Positions 7,354 through 18,000 of a stretch of DNA of 64,000 bases are shown piece by piece. Position numbers and translations under genes: made by a program. Under the pieces are notes generated by a model. It was not told the DNA's origin, searched no databases, and worked only from the letters and a program-made list of their open reading frames with translations. The stretch lies in assembly GCA_045635085.1 (NCBI GenBank), contig JAZRBM010000013.1, positions 1 through 64,000 on the forward strand. The letters run 5' to 3'. Source of the stretch: Congzhengia sp045635085 (GTDB taxonomy: Bacteria; Bacillota; Clostridia; UBA1381; UBA9506). Position 1 is the stretch's first letter, and every line of letters starts with the position of its first letter.

Positions 7354-7911
7354 ATGGACATGCAACATTCGTCCGACAAAAAGAAATTCATTATTGCGAC
7401 CACTTGGGAATACCTTTTAAAAACTGGACTGTCAAACGCCTCGGTAGGCGATTTGTGCAGAGAAACTAAACTTGCTCAAAGTAGCCTTTACTACTGGTTT
7501 GAAAGCAAGGACGGCATTTGGATAAGTGCGGGTAAGTACGGACTTTCTAAAGTTGTTGATGCACTCTTTATGTTTACCCTCAGGCACACTAATGACATCC
7601 GCAAGTATTTTGATACATTGTTAGATGAGGTTGAAAAATACAAATACGAACTTCGTCTTGCAATTCAGATTACAACCAGCCCTGTGTTTGGAGAACGCAT
7701 GAGGGAAAAATCAAAGGATTTCAGACTGCTGTATGAAAAATATGCTGTGGAGATTATGGGTATCTTTGGATGCACACATCACCAGGCGGAGGTATTTATT
7801 TATTCAATAATTGCCTATGTAATTGATTATGTAATATGGGATGATGGTGAAAAGACACAAATGCTGCTTGAAAATCTATATACAAGGATATTAGAAAAAA
7901 TAGATATTTAG
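7354..7911 (+). CDS. TetR-family transcriptional regulator
   Basis: A 185-residue protein. Residues about 10-55 form a TetR N-terminal DNA-binding domain, with the recognition part VGDLCRETKLAQSSLYYWF and the usual SKDGI turn after it. The remaining helical part is the ligand/dimer domain and shows no named family. AAGGAG lies 10 bases before the ATG. The gene is downstream of the invertible promoter and followed 43 bases later by a small ORF, likely cotranscribed. If the promoter inverts, this regulator is expressed in only part of the population. Its targets are unknown; the SLH gene downstream is a candidate by position only. Confidence 0.85.
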   Translation: MDMQHSSDKKKFIIATTWEYLLKTGLSNASVGDLCRETKLAQSSLYYWFESKDGIWISAGKYGLSKVVDALFMFTLRHTNDIRKYFDTLLDEVEKYKYELRLAIQITTSPVFGERMREKSKDFRLLYEKYAVEIMGIFGCTHHQAEVFIYSIIAYVIDYVIWDDGEKTQMLLENLYTRILEKIDI

Positions 7912-7954
7912 CAGTAAATTTATTAGCGAACACACTTATCAGGAGAAACATTAT

Positions 7955-8197
7955 ATGAGACTAATCACCGCAATAAAAATACAGGCAAAATGCGAACTAA
8001 ATAGCGAATTAAAGACTTTGTCTGCTGAAAAGAGAAAATGGATAGCAGATATAGTTGAAGAAAGAGTTCCGTGCGGTTTAGCCTCTATTGAGGAATGGAA
8101 TGAGGTAATTTCTTGTTTTAAAGAAATGGAACCTGAAGAAAATAACGAAAAAGCAAAAAAAAGGCTCTTATCAATCCTTCGTGAAGAACATAATTAA
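7955..8197 (+). CDS. Small protein of unknown function downstream of the TetR-type gene
   Basis: An 80-residue, charged, helical, probably cytoplasmic protein with an AGGAGAA ribosome site 7 bases before the ATG. I do not recognise a family. It contains two Cys, at about 12 and 49, and a lysine/glutamate-rich C-terminus. It is spaced 43 bases from the TetR-type gene in the same direction and would share the invertible promoter. Confidence 0.6.
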   Translation: MRLITAIKIQAKCELNSELKTLSAEKRKWIADIVEERVPCGLASIEEWNEVISCFKEMEPEENNEKAKKRLLSILREEHN

Positions 8198-8305
8198 TTT
8201 GTTATTAAATCATTGTTTGATATAACAATAATAAATCTTAAAATAACAATAATTTGTTGTAGTTTTAATTTACATAACACTTTTAAGAAAAATAAAAAAT
8301 AAAAA

Positions 8306-8330
8306 GGTTGTATCTTTGTAAGATACAATC
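8306..8330 (+). terminator. Probable terminator after the TetR/small-ORF unit
   Basis: An 11-bp stem with a 3-base loop, followed 10 bases later by a CTTTTTC stretch. The T run is not immediate, so this is a weaker call. Confidence 0.5.
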
Positions 8331-8442
8331 AACAGGTTTCTTTTTCGATAATTATTCAGTTTTTACTGATTAATTATATACAGGGGCGGAAAACCCTTTT
8401 TTTACAGACAAGTGTTTTAAATATACGCCCCTTTCCCCTCAC

Positions 8443-8471
8443 TTGATTTGTATAGCAAATATTTTTATAGT
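8443..8471 (+). promoter_or_regulatory. Promoter of the 1317-residue SLH protein
   Basis: TTGATT (8443-8448) and TATAGT (8466-8471) have a 17-base spacer and lie about 140 bases upstream of the start codon. Confidence 0.6.
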
Positions 8472-8611
8472 ATCACGGAGGTGAAAAAATAGTAGAAAAC
8501 ATTATTCTGTCCAGGCTGCGGAGAATGACAGGATAATGTTATATTTATTCTCTGCCCGAAGCGAAAACGGAATTTTCGCAAATAAAATTACCTTTATGAA
8601 AGGAGAACAAA

Positions 8612-11600
8612 ATGAAGGGAAAGAAAATTTTAGCAATCGTTCTTTCTGCGATTATGCTTATAGGCTCATTGGCAACTGTATCAGCAGAGGGAACGGCTAC
8701 AGAGGTATCTTCATACGATGCATTCGTTGAGGCGTTGAGCACAGGCGGCAACATTACTGTTTTAAGCAATTTTACAGTTGATACTGCAGTTACAGTTTCC
8801 GACGGAACTACTATTGACTTAAATGGCAAGACGCTTAACTGGAATGTTGAAAATTCATATTTTGGAACAAGCACGATTAAAAATGGTAACATCGTATTTG
8901 GCAAAAACGATGTGCATGTTTGCGATGGCTATTTCATCGTAAATGAAGGAAAAACACTTACAATTGATGGTGCAAACATCACATCTTCTGCTAGTGGAAT
9001 GAAATGCTATGCGGCATTTCATTTAAAAACAGGTGCGGTTCTTAATATTCAAGATTCCTTGATTGATGTGGCAAATAACGAATATAGTGCAGGCTACATT
9101 GTTTACGCAAATGAGGCAACTGCAAAATTTGACTTGACTGATTCGATACTAAACAGTAAAAATGTTGCTGGTGTAGTGCATGCAGAAACAACTATTACTG
9201 ACTCAAGCGTTACAATCGAAGGAACCGGAACAATGGAGCACGGTATAAACCGTTCTGCCGTAACCATTACAGATTCTACAGTTACAATTTCAGGCGGTAC
9301 AGGCAGAGGTATTACAGCTCAGCACGGCGATTTAGTTATTGATGGTAATTCACAAGTAACTGTCTATGATATGGATGAAGCTACAATTGAACTCCGTAAT
9401 GATAAATCAATGACAGTTGCTGATATAGCGGATGTTGTAGTGGATGTGGATGTTAATAATACAACCGCAGGTACAATTACAGGTACAGTGACTGTCCAAA
9501 CAGTACCTATGGGCACAATTACATACGGCTATACGAGACAGGATGCAGTATGGGGTGAAGCAACGTCTAACTCAGGGGAGAGTTTTTATATTGAACTTTA
9601 TGCAGGAGAAGATAAAATTGCTACAACAACACTCAACAATGTCGGTGGTATTATCGATGGAGATTTATATGTAACATGGTCTATTCCTTTTGCAGGTTCA
9701 ACTGATGAATACTGGACTGTTGAATGGGAGGACGGACATCCCACAGCCAGAGTTCAGCCCACAAAGGTTGTTCTCTATTCTGATGGCGTAATGGTTGCTG
9801 AAAATACTGTTCAGATGAACGGCCCTGACAATCTCAATCCAGTTGAATGGAGGGAACTAGAGGCGCTCAACCTTCAGGGCGAAGGTACAACGGAAAATCC
9901 TTACCTTATCAACAATCCTAAAGAACTTAAGATGTTCAGAGATGATGTAAACGACGGTGACGCATATAACGGTAAAATTGTAAAGCTTACAGCAGACATT
10001 GATTTGAATAACGAAGAATGGACACCTATCGGCAATTCTACAAATAAGTTCCAGGGAACATTTGATGGCGATAACCATACGATTTCAAATCTTCTGATTA
10101 CCGGATATAACAGCAATGTTGGTTTATTCGGCTTTACTACAAATGGTGAAGTGAAAAATCTGACAGTTAACAACGCAAAAGTATCAGGTCGCTTAAATGT
10201 AGGTGTAGTTGCAGGTACACCTTATACAAGCAAATACACAAACATCAGCGTAACGGGCCATGTTGAAGTAAACGGTATGGCTTATGTTGGCGGTGTGGGT
10301 GGTAAAAATGCCTATGCTAACTGGACAGATATAACAGTAGATGTTGACGATACAAGCTATGTAAAGGCGTATTCCATAGAAAACGAAACAGCATACCGCA
10401 CATATGTTGGCGGTGTTATAGGTTTTATGGGCGAAGGCAGTCACACAGTTAAAAATGTTACATCAAATATTGATGTTATCGGCTCTACCTGTGATGTAGG
10501 CGGTATTGTGGGTATAGCCCATTACGGAAACAACTTCATCAACTGTTCTTCAAGCGGCAATGTTCATGTTGAAAATGCAAATGAAAGTGAAATCGGCGGT
10601 ATCGCAGGTGTTTGGCATAATGGCGGAAGTCCTGTTATTTTTGAAAATTGCTCATTTACAGGTAACACATATATTGCAGGAGAAAAAGTAAATGTAGCTA
10701 TTTCAGGTCCCGGATATTCAGCTAACGGCACAGGTATTCGCGAAATCAAAGGCACTGTAACATTAAACGGTGTTGAGAAAGAAAGCTTGGCTCAGGCTAT
10801 TGCAGAGGCAAATGAAATGTCAGAACCTGCAGTGATTGACATCTTAGGTAACAATGCAACATTAGATAAAGCATATGTTTTGAACAATGACATTACATTC
10901 AAAAACGGTATGTTGATTTTTGATAATTATAATGGTTTGGATCCTAGTGTTTATGATCCTGCAGGCATATATTATGCAGTTATGACTATCGGAGCAGATG
11001 TTACATTCGACAATGTGATTTTAACAGGTAAAAATGCTGTGGCAAATCAGGGCGTTTTTGTCTTAGCAACCGATGGGATTATGTCATTGACAAACGGTTC
11101 TGAACTAAATGTCACAGCACCTACATCTACTGCTGTTATTTACAGTGAGGGTGAAGGTAAACTTGTTGTAAATGGTTCTAAGATTAACATTGATGGCGAT
11201 GGCAACGCAGTTCGCGGTATGCTTTCGTTGAGGATTGACGCAGATAATGCAGAAATCACAGTTAAGAACATAACCGACAATGCAATGAGAAATGTCAAGG
11301 GCACAGTTGACAATTCTACAATCACTGTTGACGGTGCTGAATACGGCATTAAGAACACAGCTGATGGTGATGTTCTAACAGTTACAGATTCTACGATTAA
11401 AGTAACTAACACAGTAAATGAAAGTGAAAATGCAGGCATCTATCTTACGGGTCGAGACAAACTAGATGTTACTAATTCAATAATCGATGCAAAAATCTTT
11501 ATTGATGGCAGCGGTGAGGATACAGTACTCGTTACTCTTAATTTTGAAACCAATGGTGGCGACATAATCAATTCTTTGGAAGAAGAAGTAGGTAGTATTG

Positions 11601-12565
11601 TAGATTTGTCAGTGTACAAACCAACGAAAAATGGATATGTTTTTATTGGTTGGTACAGCGATGAGGCAATGACAGAAAAAGTAACTCAAGTTACACTGAA
11701 TGAGCCTACAACAATTTACGCAAAATGGAATCAACGTGAGATAAGCGGTGGCGCTTCCGTTGGGACAAAATACACTCTTTCTTTTGAAACAGATGGCGGA
11801 ACAGCTCTTAGCAGAATTTCAAGAGCTAAGAATACAACAGTTGATTTAACAAATTACATTACTGAAAAGAACGGGTATATTTTTGAAGGTTGGTATACAG
11901 ATAAAGAATTTAATAACCCTATAACAAGTGTGAAATTGACAGATAATACAACTGTTTATGCTAAGTGGACAAAAGAAACTGAAACAGATGAACCAGTAAT
12001 AGGAGAAAAAGGACTATTTGCAGATGTAAAGGAAGATGATTGGTTCTATGAAAATGTAAAGTATGTTGTTGAAAACAAACTTATGAACGGCGTATCTAAG
12101 GATAATTTTATGCCTAATGATACACTTACAAGAGCAATGCTTGTAACCATACTTTATCGTTTAGATGATGAACCCGAAATCGAAAGTATTTCGTTTGCTG
12201 ATGTAGATAAGGATGCATATTACGCAAATGCTGTATCTTGGGCAAAACAGAACGGTATTGTAAACGGAGTAACAGAAAATGAGTTTGCGCCAAATGCTAA
12301 TATCAGCCGTGAGCAGATTGCAGCAATTATTTACAGATATGCGCAATTCAAAGGATATAATGTAAGTGTTGTAGAAAATACAAATCTTTTCTCTTATGAT
12401 GATGCAGAAATTATTTCCGAATATGCGGTTTCCTCTATGAAATATGCTGTAGGAAGTGGTCTTGTTAACGGGAAATCAGTTGTAACGCTCAATCCGAAGG
12501 ATAACGCGACAAGAGCAGAAATCGCAGCAATTCTCCAAAGATTTATTGAAACAAATAAAAGATAG
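8612..12565 (+). CDS. Large secreted SLH-domain surface protein with beta-helix and InlB-type repeats
   Basis: 1317 residues with a signal peptide ending about residue 25 (SAEG). Residues about 30-300 and 720-960 are Thr/Asp/Asn-rich repeats of beta-helix type (TVTISGGTG, VTITDSTV), as in polymorphic or pectate-lyase-like surface proteins. Residues about 450-700 carry GLUG-like motifs (GTFDGDNHTISNL, GGIVG). Two InlB-B/Listeria-Bacteroides repeats follow at about 973-1041 and 1053-1121, each ending in YAKW. Three SLH domains (about 1134-1317) bind secondary cell-wall polymer. No enzyme motif is evident, so adhesion or S-layer function is inferred. AAAGGAG precedes the ATG, and a stem-loop terminator follows at 12641. 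Confidence 0.88.
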   Translation: MKGKKILAIVLSAIMLIGSLATVSAEGTATEVSSYDAFVEALSTGGNITVLSNFTVDTAVTVSDGTTIDLNGKTLNWNVENSYFGTSTIKNGNIVFGKNDVHVCDGYFIVNEGKTLTIDGANITSSASGMKCYAAFHLKTGAVLNIQDSLIDVANNEYSAGYIVYANEATAKFDLTDSILNSKNVAGVVHAETTITDSSVTIEGTGTMEHGINRSAVTITDSTVTISGGTGRGITAQHGDLVIDGNSQVTVYDMDEATIELRNDKSMTVADIADVVVDVDVNNTTAGTITGTVTVQTVPMGTITYGYTRQDAVWGEATSNSGESFYIELYAGEDKIATTTLNNVGGIIDGDLYVTWSIPFAGSTDEYWTVEWEDGHPTARVQPTKVVLYSDGVMVAENTVQMNGPDNLNPVEWRELEALNLQGEGTTENPYLINNPKELKMFRDDVNDGDAYNGKIVKLTADIDLNNEEWTPIGNSTNKFQGTFDGDNHTISNLLITGYNSNVGLFGFTTNGEVKNLTVNNAKVSGRLNVGVVAGTPYTSKYTNISVTGHVEVNGMAYVGGVGGKNAYANWTDITVDVDDTSYVKAYSIENETAYRTYVGGVIGFMGEGSHTVKNVTSNIDVIGSTCDVGGIVGIAHYGNNFINCSSSGNVHVENANESEIGGIAGVWHNGGSPVIFENCSFTGNTYIAGEKVNVAISGPGYSANGTGIREIKGTVTLNGVEKESLAQAIAEANEMSEPAVIDILGNNATLDKAYVLNNDITFKNGMLIFDNYNGLDPSVYDPAGIYYAVMTIGADVTFDNVILTGKNAVANQGVFVLATDGIMSLTNGSELNVTAPTSTAVIYSEGEGKLVVNGSKINIDGDGNAVRGMLSLRIDADNAEITVKNITDNAMRNVKGTVDNSTITVDGAEYGIKNTADGDVLTVTDSTIKVTNTVNESENAGIYLTGRDKLDVTNSIIDAKIFIDGSGEDTVLVTLNFETNGGDIINSLEEEVGSIVDLSVYKPTKNGYVFIGWYSDEAMTEKVTQVTLNEPTTIYAKWNQREISGGASVGTKYTLSFETDGGTALSRISRAKNTTVDLTNYITEKNGYIFEGWYTDKEFNNPITSVKLTDNTTVYAKWTKETETDEPVIGEKGLFADVKEDDWFYENVKYVVENKLMNGVSKDNFMPNDTLTRAMLVTILYRLDDEPEIESISFADVDKDAYYANAVSWAKQNGIVNGVTENEFAPNANISREQIAAIIYRYAQFKGYNVSVVENTNLFSYDDAEIISEYAVSSMKYAVGSGLVNGKSVVTLNPKDNATRAEIAAILQRFIETNKR

Positions 12566-12640
12566 AAAGTATAAGTTTTTGATAAAAATTTAAAAACTAA
12601 TTAATTAAAGAAGGGATTTATACCGCTCTTGACAGTCTAA

Positions 12641-12671
12641 GCTCACCTATATTTATATAGGTGAGCTTTTT
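12641..12671 (+). terminator. Intrinsic terminator
   Basis: A 12-bp perfect stem (GCTCACCTATAT with ATATAGGTGAGC) with a 2-base loop, followed by TTTTTG. It probably ends transcription from the SLH gene, 75 bases upstream. Confidence 0.88.
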
Positions 12672-12951
12672 GTTCCCATTTATACTGTTTAATGTTTTCA
12701 ATAATCTTTTACATGGAATTTCAAGAGCGGTGGGCTCGGGAACGCTTATGTTTATTTCAACGTTGATTTATGCTATTTCGTATGCTGTATATGCTTATAT
12801 TTTGTTTGCAAACATTCCTTCTGAAATAAAAATCTACTGTGTTCATCTGGCACTTGGCGGGGCATATATTACAGAGCTTGCATTTTCAACATTTATTTTT
12901 GTTACGGGCAGATCGAAATATCCTAAGTACAAAGAAATCGAAAAAAGTTAA
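12661..12951 (+). pseudogene. C-terminal remnant of a MATE-type multidrug exporter
   Basis: A 96-codon open frame beginning inside a terminator hairpin, with no ribosome site. It encodes two to three membrane segments in a pattern like the end of MATE transporters: NVFNNLLHGISRAVGSG, then a hydrophobic span, then a terminal span and a basic tail. The other 350 residues are absent. A complete MATE gene lies elsewhere (22862-24217) and is not identical. Family assignment is by eye. Confidence 0.45.
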
Positions 12952-12992
12952 AAACCATGTTATGTAAAGGGTTAATAAATTATAAAAAAAGG

Positions 12993-13021
12993 TTGACTAA
13001 ATATTAAAAGCATGTTACAAT
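12993..13021 (+). promoter_or_regulatory. Promoter of the cohesin-protein gene
   Basis: TTGACT (12993-12998) and TACAAT (13016-13021) are 17 bases apart, 59 bases before the TTG start at 13081. Confidence 0.65.
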
Positions 13022-13080
13022 TACATTATAATGGTATATAAGTGCCATGTAGCATTTTTTTCAAGAAAGGAGAAGAAGTT

Positions 13081-14130
13081 TTGTTTAAGAGAATTATTGG
13101 GATTTTATGTGCAATTGCTATTTTGACAACAGCTTCTGCGGTTGTGTTTGCTGAAGATTCAGTTGCTACTATTTCTACTACATCTGCAGCGGCGAAGGTA
13201 GGCGAAACAGTTGATATTGAAGTTATAGTCGCTGGTAACCCCGGTATAGCAATGGCATTACTTGAAGTTGACTATGATAATAAAGCATTAAAATTGACAA
13301 AGGTAAAAGACGCAGGACTTTGGGGCGATACGTTACATTCGCCAAACTTAACATCTAATCCATATAAGCTTTTCTGGAACAATCCATTAGTTACAGAAAA
13401 TTATACAGCAAATGGAACAATAGCAACGTTAACATTTGAGGTTTTGCATTCTGCTAAAGCTATGGAATATCCAATAACGGTACGCAATGTTAACAATAAA
13501 AACATTTTGGATGTAAATCTTGAAAAAGTTATCTTTGAGATTGTATCCGGAAAGGTAACTGTCGAGGGCAGTTCATCTGTTGCAGATTCTGAAGAAGAAA
13601 CTGAAATTGTAAAGCCTGATGAAAAACCTTCAGAGGAAGAGATGACAAGCCAGGAGAGGAAGAAAGATGTTATTTGTCTTGTAATAAACAAGAGTTTGAC
13701 AATTTCTTATGGAGAAAAGAAGAATATCGATGATAACAACCCGCTTGTTGTTCCTTATATTAATAACGACCGTACAATGGTTCCGTTAAGATATATAAGT
13801 GAGGCATTAAATGCTGAAGTCTTATGGGAAGAAGGCTGGGACGGATGTATTATTAAAAAAGGCGACAAGGAAATCGAGTTCACATTCGGCTCGGCAGAAT
13901 TTACCGTTAACGGCAAAAAATATACATATGAAGCACCTATTGAAATGTTACACGACAGAACAATGGTGCCTGTACGATTTATTTCTGAGCATTTAGATTG
14001 TAACGTATATTGGGAATCTATTAATGGTGCTGTTATTATTTCTCCTAAGGACAATCCTTGGGTGCCTGAAAGAAAGGCAGAAATCGCAGCGGCAAATGAG
14101 ATGCTGCTTACCATTTTTAATTTAGTTTAA
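13081..14130 (+). CDS. Secreted cohesin-domain protein with copper-amine-oxidase-N-type domain
   Basis: About 349 residues. A signal peptide ends near residue 23 (VVFAED). A cohesin domain (about 23-170) has the beta-sandwich signature AKVGETVDIEVIV, MALLEVDYDNKALKL and TLTFEVL. A linker rich in Glu and Ser follows. The C-terminal half (about 193-323) is a copper amine oxidase N-like domain with the repeated RTMVPLRYISEAL and RTMVPVRFISEHL motifs, usual in clostridial cell-wall proteins and thought to bind cell-wall material. Cohesins bind dockerins, and a dockerin protein is encoded next. TTG 13081 is chosen because AAAGGAG precedes it by 8 bases; an ATG at 13042 has no ribosome site. Confidence 0.85.
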   Translation: MFKRIIGILCAIAILTTASAVVFAEDSVATISTTSAAAKVGETVDIEVIVAGNPGIAMALLEVDYDNKALKLTKVKDAGLWGDTLHSPNLTSNPYKLFWNNPLVTENYTANGTIATLTFEVLHSAKAMEYPITVRNVNNKNILDVNLEKVIFEIVSGKVTVEGSSSVADSEEETEIVKPDEKPSEEEMTSQERKKDVICLVINKSLTISYGEKKNIDDNNPLVVPYINNDRTMVPLRYISEALNAEVLWEEGWDGCIIKKGDKEIEFTFGSAEFTVNGKKYTYEAPIEMLHDRTMVPVRFISEHLDCNVYWESINGAVIISPKDNPWVPERKAEIAAANEMLLTIFNLV

Positions 14131-14169
14131 TTTTATTTTAAATAAAAAAATTAAAAGGAGATGAAAATA

Positions 14170-15006
14170 ATGAGAAAGTTTCTTGTTATTACAATGGCAA
14201 TAGCTATGCTAGCATGTTCAGTAGTTGGTGTTTCAGCTTTTGAAGCAGATGCAGATGGCTTTGTTACAATCAATGATGTGGAAGTTGCAGGCAAGACCCT
14301 TACAGGTGAGTATGGTCTTGTTGTAATCAAAGGTTTAGATTCTGAAATCTTAAACCTCGCTGATGCAAACATTCTTTACATCGACCAGACAACAGCAGCC
14401 GATAACAAAGTTTCGTTTGGTACAATCGGCTTAAAGAGTGAAGCAAGCTTCACAGGTGCAACAGCTTACATCGGTGGTGAAAACTTAGGTACTGCTGAAA
14501 AAATCGGCAATATCACACCAATTCTTGCTAAATCAATCACACTTAACAGAAGTACTGCAACACTTTCATTAGAAGGTACAAATGAAATTACACTTACAGC
14601 GACCGTTTTGCCTGAAAATGCAGTTGACAAAACAGTTACATGGACATCAAGTGCACCAACAGTTGCAACTGTTGATAACGGTAAAGTAACAGCTGTTGCA
14701 CTCGGTACAGCAACAATTACAGCAAAAACAGCTAATGGTTTAGAAGCTACATGTTCTATCGAAGTTTCAGAAGCACCGGCAGTTGTTTATGGTGACGTAA
14801 ACGAAGATACAGAAATCGACTTAGTAGACTCTGCTTATTTGGCAAGATTCTGTGCTGAATGGGAAGGTTATGGCGAAAACGATATCAATATGGCAAATGC
14901 CGATGTTAACGCTAATGAAGAAGTTGACTTAGTAGACTCTGCTATCTTAGCAAGATATTGTGCTGAATGGGAAGGCTACGAAGAACTTCCATATCTTGAA
15001 AACTAA
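14170..15006 (+). CDS. Secreted dockerin protein with bacterial Ig-like (Big2) domain, no enzyme domain
   Basis: 278 residues with a signal peptide ending near residue 23. An unassigned N-terminal region (about 25-115) precedes a Big2 Ig-like domain (about 120-200, with TVTWTSSAPTVATVDNGKVT). A C-terminal type I dockerin (about 207-273) has two calcium loops, DVNEDTEIDLVD and DVNANEEVDLVD, each with Asp/Asn at positions 1, 3, 5, 9 and 12 and followed by the same SA..LARFCAEWEGY-like helix. It sits between two cohesin genes, so it likely docks onto them. ATG 14170 is used, spaced properly from AAAAGGAG; the earlier ATG at 14161 abuts that site. Confidence 0.85.
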   Translation: MRKFLVITMAIAMLACSVVGVSAFEADADGFVTINDVEVAGKTLTGEYGLVVIKGLDSEILNLADANILYIDQTTAADNKVSFGTIGLKSEASFTGATAYIGGENLGTAEKIGNITPILAKSITLNRSTATLSLEGTNEITLTATVLPENAVDKTVTWTSSAPTVATVDNGKVTAVALGTATITAKTANGLEATCSIEVSEAPAVVYGDVNEDTEIDLVDSAYLARFCAEWEGYGENDINMANADVNANEEVDLVDSAILARYCAEWEGYEELPYLEN

Positions 15007-15035
15007 TATTTTAACAATTTTCTAGGAGGAGAAAC

Positions 15036-18000
15036 ATGAAATTGAAGAAGATTTTATCTGTTGTTCTTGCTCTTTCAATGATATTATCTATGTTTACAAC
15101 AATTTCATTCGCTACTGATACTGCAACAATTGCTGCATCATCAGCTACAGCAAAGGTTGGTCAGACAGTAGATATTAAAATTGATGCAAGCAACAACCCC
15201 GGATTAGTATCTGCTAAACTTAATGTTAGCTATGATACAACAGCGTTAAAGCTGGTAGGTGTAAAAGACGGTGGCATTTGGGGAACAAAGATGCATAAAG
15301 ATGATCTTACAGCAACACCATATGTATTGACATGGGATAACGGTGCTTCAGAGTCTGATTTTACTGCTAATGGTACAATTGCAACATTGACATTTGAAGT
15401 ATTATCAACAGCAAAAACAGCAGATTATCCGATTGAATTAACTGCTAAACAGATTATCAATAAAGCACTTAGCAAAGTTACATTTGATATGAAAGCAGGT
15501 AGTGTTTCTGTTGACGGTCCATCAATTACAGCTTCAACAGCTTCTGCTAAAATCCGTAGCACAGTAGATGTTACAATTGAAGCAAAAGATAACCCGGGCT
15601 TAGTATCTGCAAAGCTTAATGTTAGCTATGATACAACAGCGTTAAAGCTGGTAGGTGTAAAAGACGGCGGCATTTGGGGAACAAAGATGCATAAAGATGA
15701 TCTTACAGCAGCACCATATGTATTGACATGGGATAACGGTGCTTCAGAGTCTGATTTTACAGCAAGTGGCACAATTGCAACATTGACATTTGAAGTTTTA
15801 GATGGTGCTGAAGCTAATCAAGACTACGAAATCAAATTAACTGCTAAACAGATCATCAACAAAGCGCTCAGCAAAGTTGAATTTAAGATGGTAGCAGGTA
15901 AGATCACAGCTTTAGAAGCTGATCCTTATCTTAAGACAATCAATGTTACTGCTTCTGAAACAGCGGTTGACGCTCCTGTAAAATACAATGCAGAAGGTCC
16001 TGTAGCATATCAGGAAAAAGTAGTAACACTTACAGCTAGCGCTTTAGACCAGAAGGGTGACGCTTTTGCAGGCGTTGAAGGTCTTGCTTGGGAATATGAC
16101 AAGGAAGGCGTATCAGGTATTACATTTACAGATAACAAGAATGGTACAGCTACATTAAAGATTGGTTCAGAAATCGCTGTTGGTACAACAGAAATCAATG
16201 TAACATGTACAGCAACAAACCTTGATTCAACAGGTAGTGTTACAGGTACAAAGGTTACAGTTACAAAGGCAGAAGAAACTGCTACATATCTTGCAGCATC
16301 AATCAACAAGTCTGCAATCGTTAGACCTGTAGATGAAAATGCAGATGACGAAACAGCTGAAATCACAGCAACACTTTATGATCAGTATGGTGGAGAAATT
16401 GCAGCAACACCTGAATACGCACTTGATAAGACATCAGATGGTAAGGTTTCAGTTGTTGATGGTGTAGTAACAGTTAAAGCCGGTGCAGAGGTTGGTGACT
16501 ATGTAGTTACAGTTACAGCAGAAGGCAAGACAGCTCAGGTGCCATTTAAGGTTACAACCTTAGCATTTGACTGGAGCGGTGTTACATTAAAGCAGGGCGG
16601 CATCAAATACGGTGAAGCTTTAAAAACAGCTTTTGCAACACTTCCAACAACAGGCACAGCTACAGCAGGTGGCGACACATATAATGGTACAATCGCATTA
16701 AAGGATGCTGATAAAGCAGACATTAATGTTGGTGAATACACAGCTGAAGTTGTATTTACAGTAACAGATGAAGGCGCATATAAAGGCGTTTCACTTACTC
16801 AGACATACACAGTAACAGTTAACAAGGCTGACTATGATATGAGCAAGGTTTCATTAGCAGCTGAAGAAGCTTCATACGCTGGTGAAATCGGAATTGAATA
16901 TTCAAAAGAGTCAAAGGTTACAAAGCCTGAAGACGTTACAGTTGAAGCAGTTGTTTACAAGCAGAATGGCGAAGTAGTTGCTAAGCCTGTAAACGTAGGC
17001 GTATACGATGTTATCGTTTCATTTGTAACAAGCAATGGAAACTACAACAATCCTACTGATTTAACAACAACATTAACAATTAAGAAGGCAACAGCTACAG
17101 ACTTCTTTACAGATGCAGTTGTTCTTGATACAATAAGCGCAGCTTCAGATATCTTAACAGCAGATGCTCTTAAAGAAAAAATCGGCTTGCCTTCAGCAGT
17201 TGATGTTATCTTTAACTATACAAAAGAATCTTTTGATATAGTATCATGGACAAATCCTGCAAACTTCGATCCTAAGGGCGGCGACTACACATTCGTAGCT
17301 GTATTGGAAGAAAATGCTAACATTGATACTAAAGATTTAGTAGTTGAATACACAACAACACTTACACCTGTAGAAGTTATCTTTGATCCTGCACTTGAAA
17401 ATGTAACATACAGCAAGGCAACAGTTCTTGATGAAGGCGTTATCAGCATCACAGACATTGCCGGCTTTGACAGAGTTACATTAACAACAGACGGTCAGGA
17501 CAACTTAGGAGTAGTTGAAGTTGTTTGGGATAAAGATATCGAAGCTATCAAAGCATTAGCTCAAACAGTTTCAGAGACAAATCCTGATGTGACAGTAGAC
17601 ATTTCAGTAGCAGATGCTACATTTGCTGACTACGCTTGGGTAACAGTAGTTGCAAACAAGACATTCACATTTACAATTACAAACAAATTACCTGCTACAA
17701 CAACATTGGTAGAAGGTGTTGCTGATGTAACATACGGAACACAGATTACAGCACCTACATTCACATGGATTGTTAACGATACTCAAGAGCCTGTTTCTGA
17801 AAACGACGGTACAACTACAATCACATATGTTGCTGAAGATGGTACAGTATATAACAATGTAGAAGATGTTAAGAAAGCAGGTAACTACGAAGCTGTTATC
17901 ACATTTACAAGTGATATCTACTCAGGTACAACACTTAAGTCAGCTTTTGAAGTTTTAAAGAAGGAAGTAGAAGTTACAGCAGAAAACATCAACATTGCTG

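Larger units (their letters stand above)
8198..8611 (+). other. Intergenic region: hairpin, promoter and long 5' leader of the SLH gene
   Basis: The first 100 bases are AT-rich with nothing clear. A hairpin at 8306-8330 (GGTTGTATCTT with AAGATACAATC) probably ends the upstream unit. A GGGGCG/CGCCCC pair lies at about 8382-8431. A promoter is at 8443-8471, and leader hairpins are at about 8502-8537 and 8561-8579 (GCGAAAA with TTTTCGC). Stable 5' hairpins are common on abundant surface-protein mRNAs. Confidence 0.55.

Noticed and set aside
8382..8431. Riboswitch in the GGGGCG/CGCCCC leader region
   Set aside because: It lies upstream of the likely promoter, and I see no known aptamer core.
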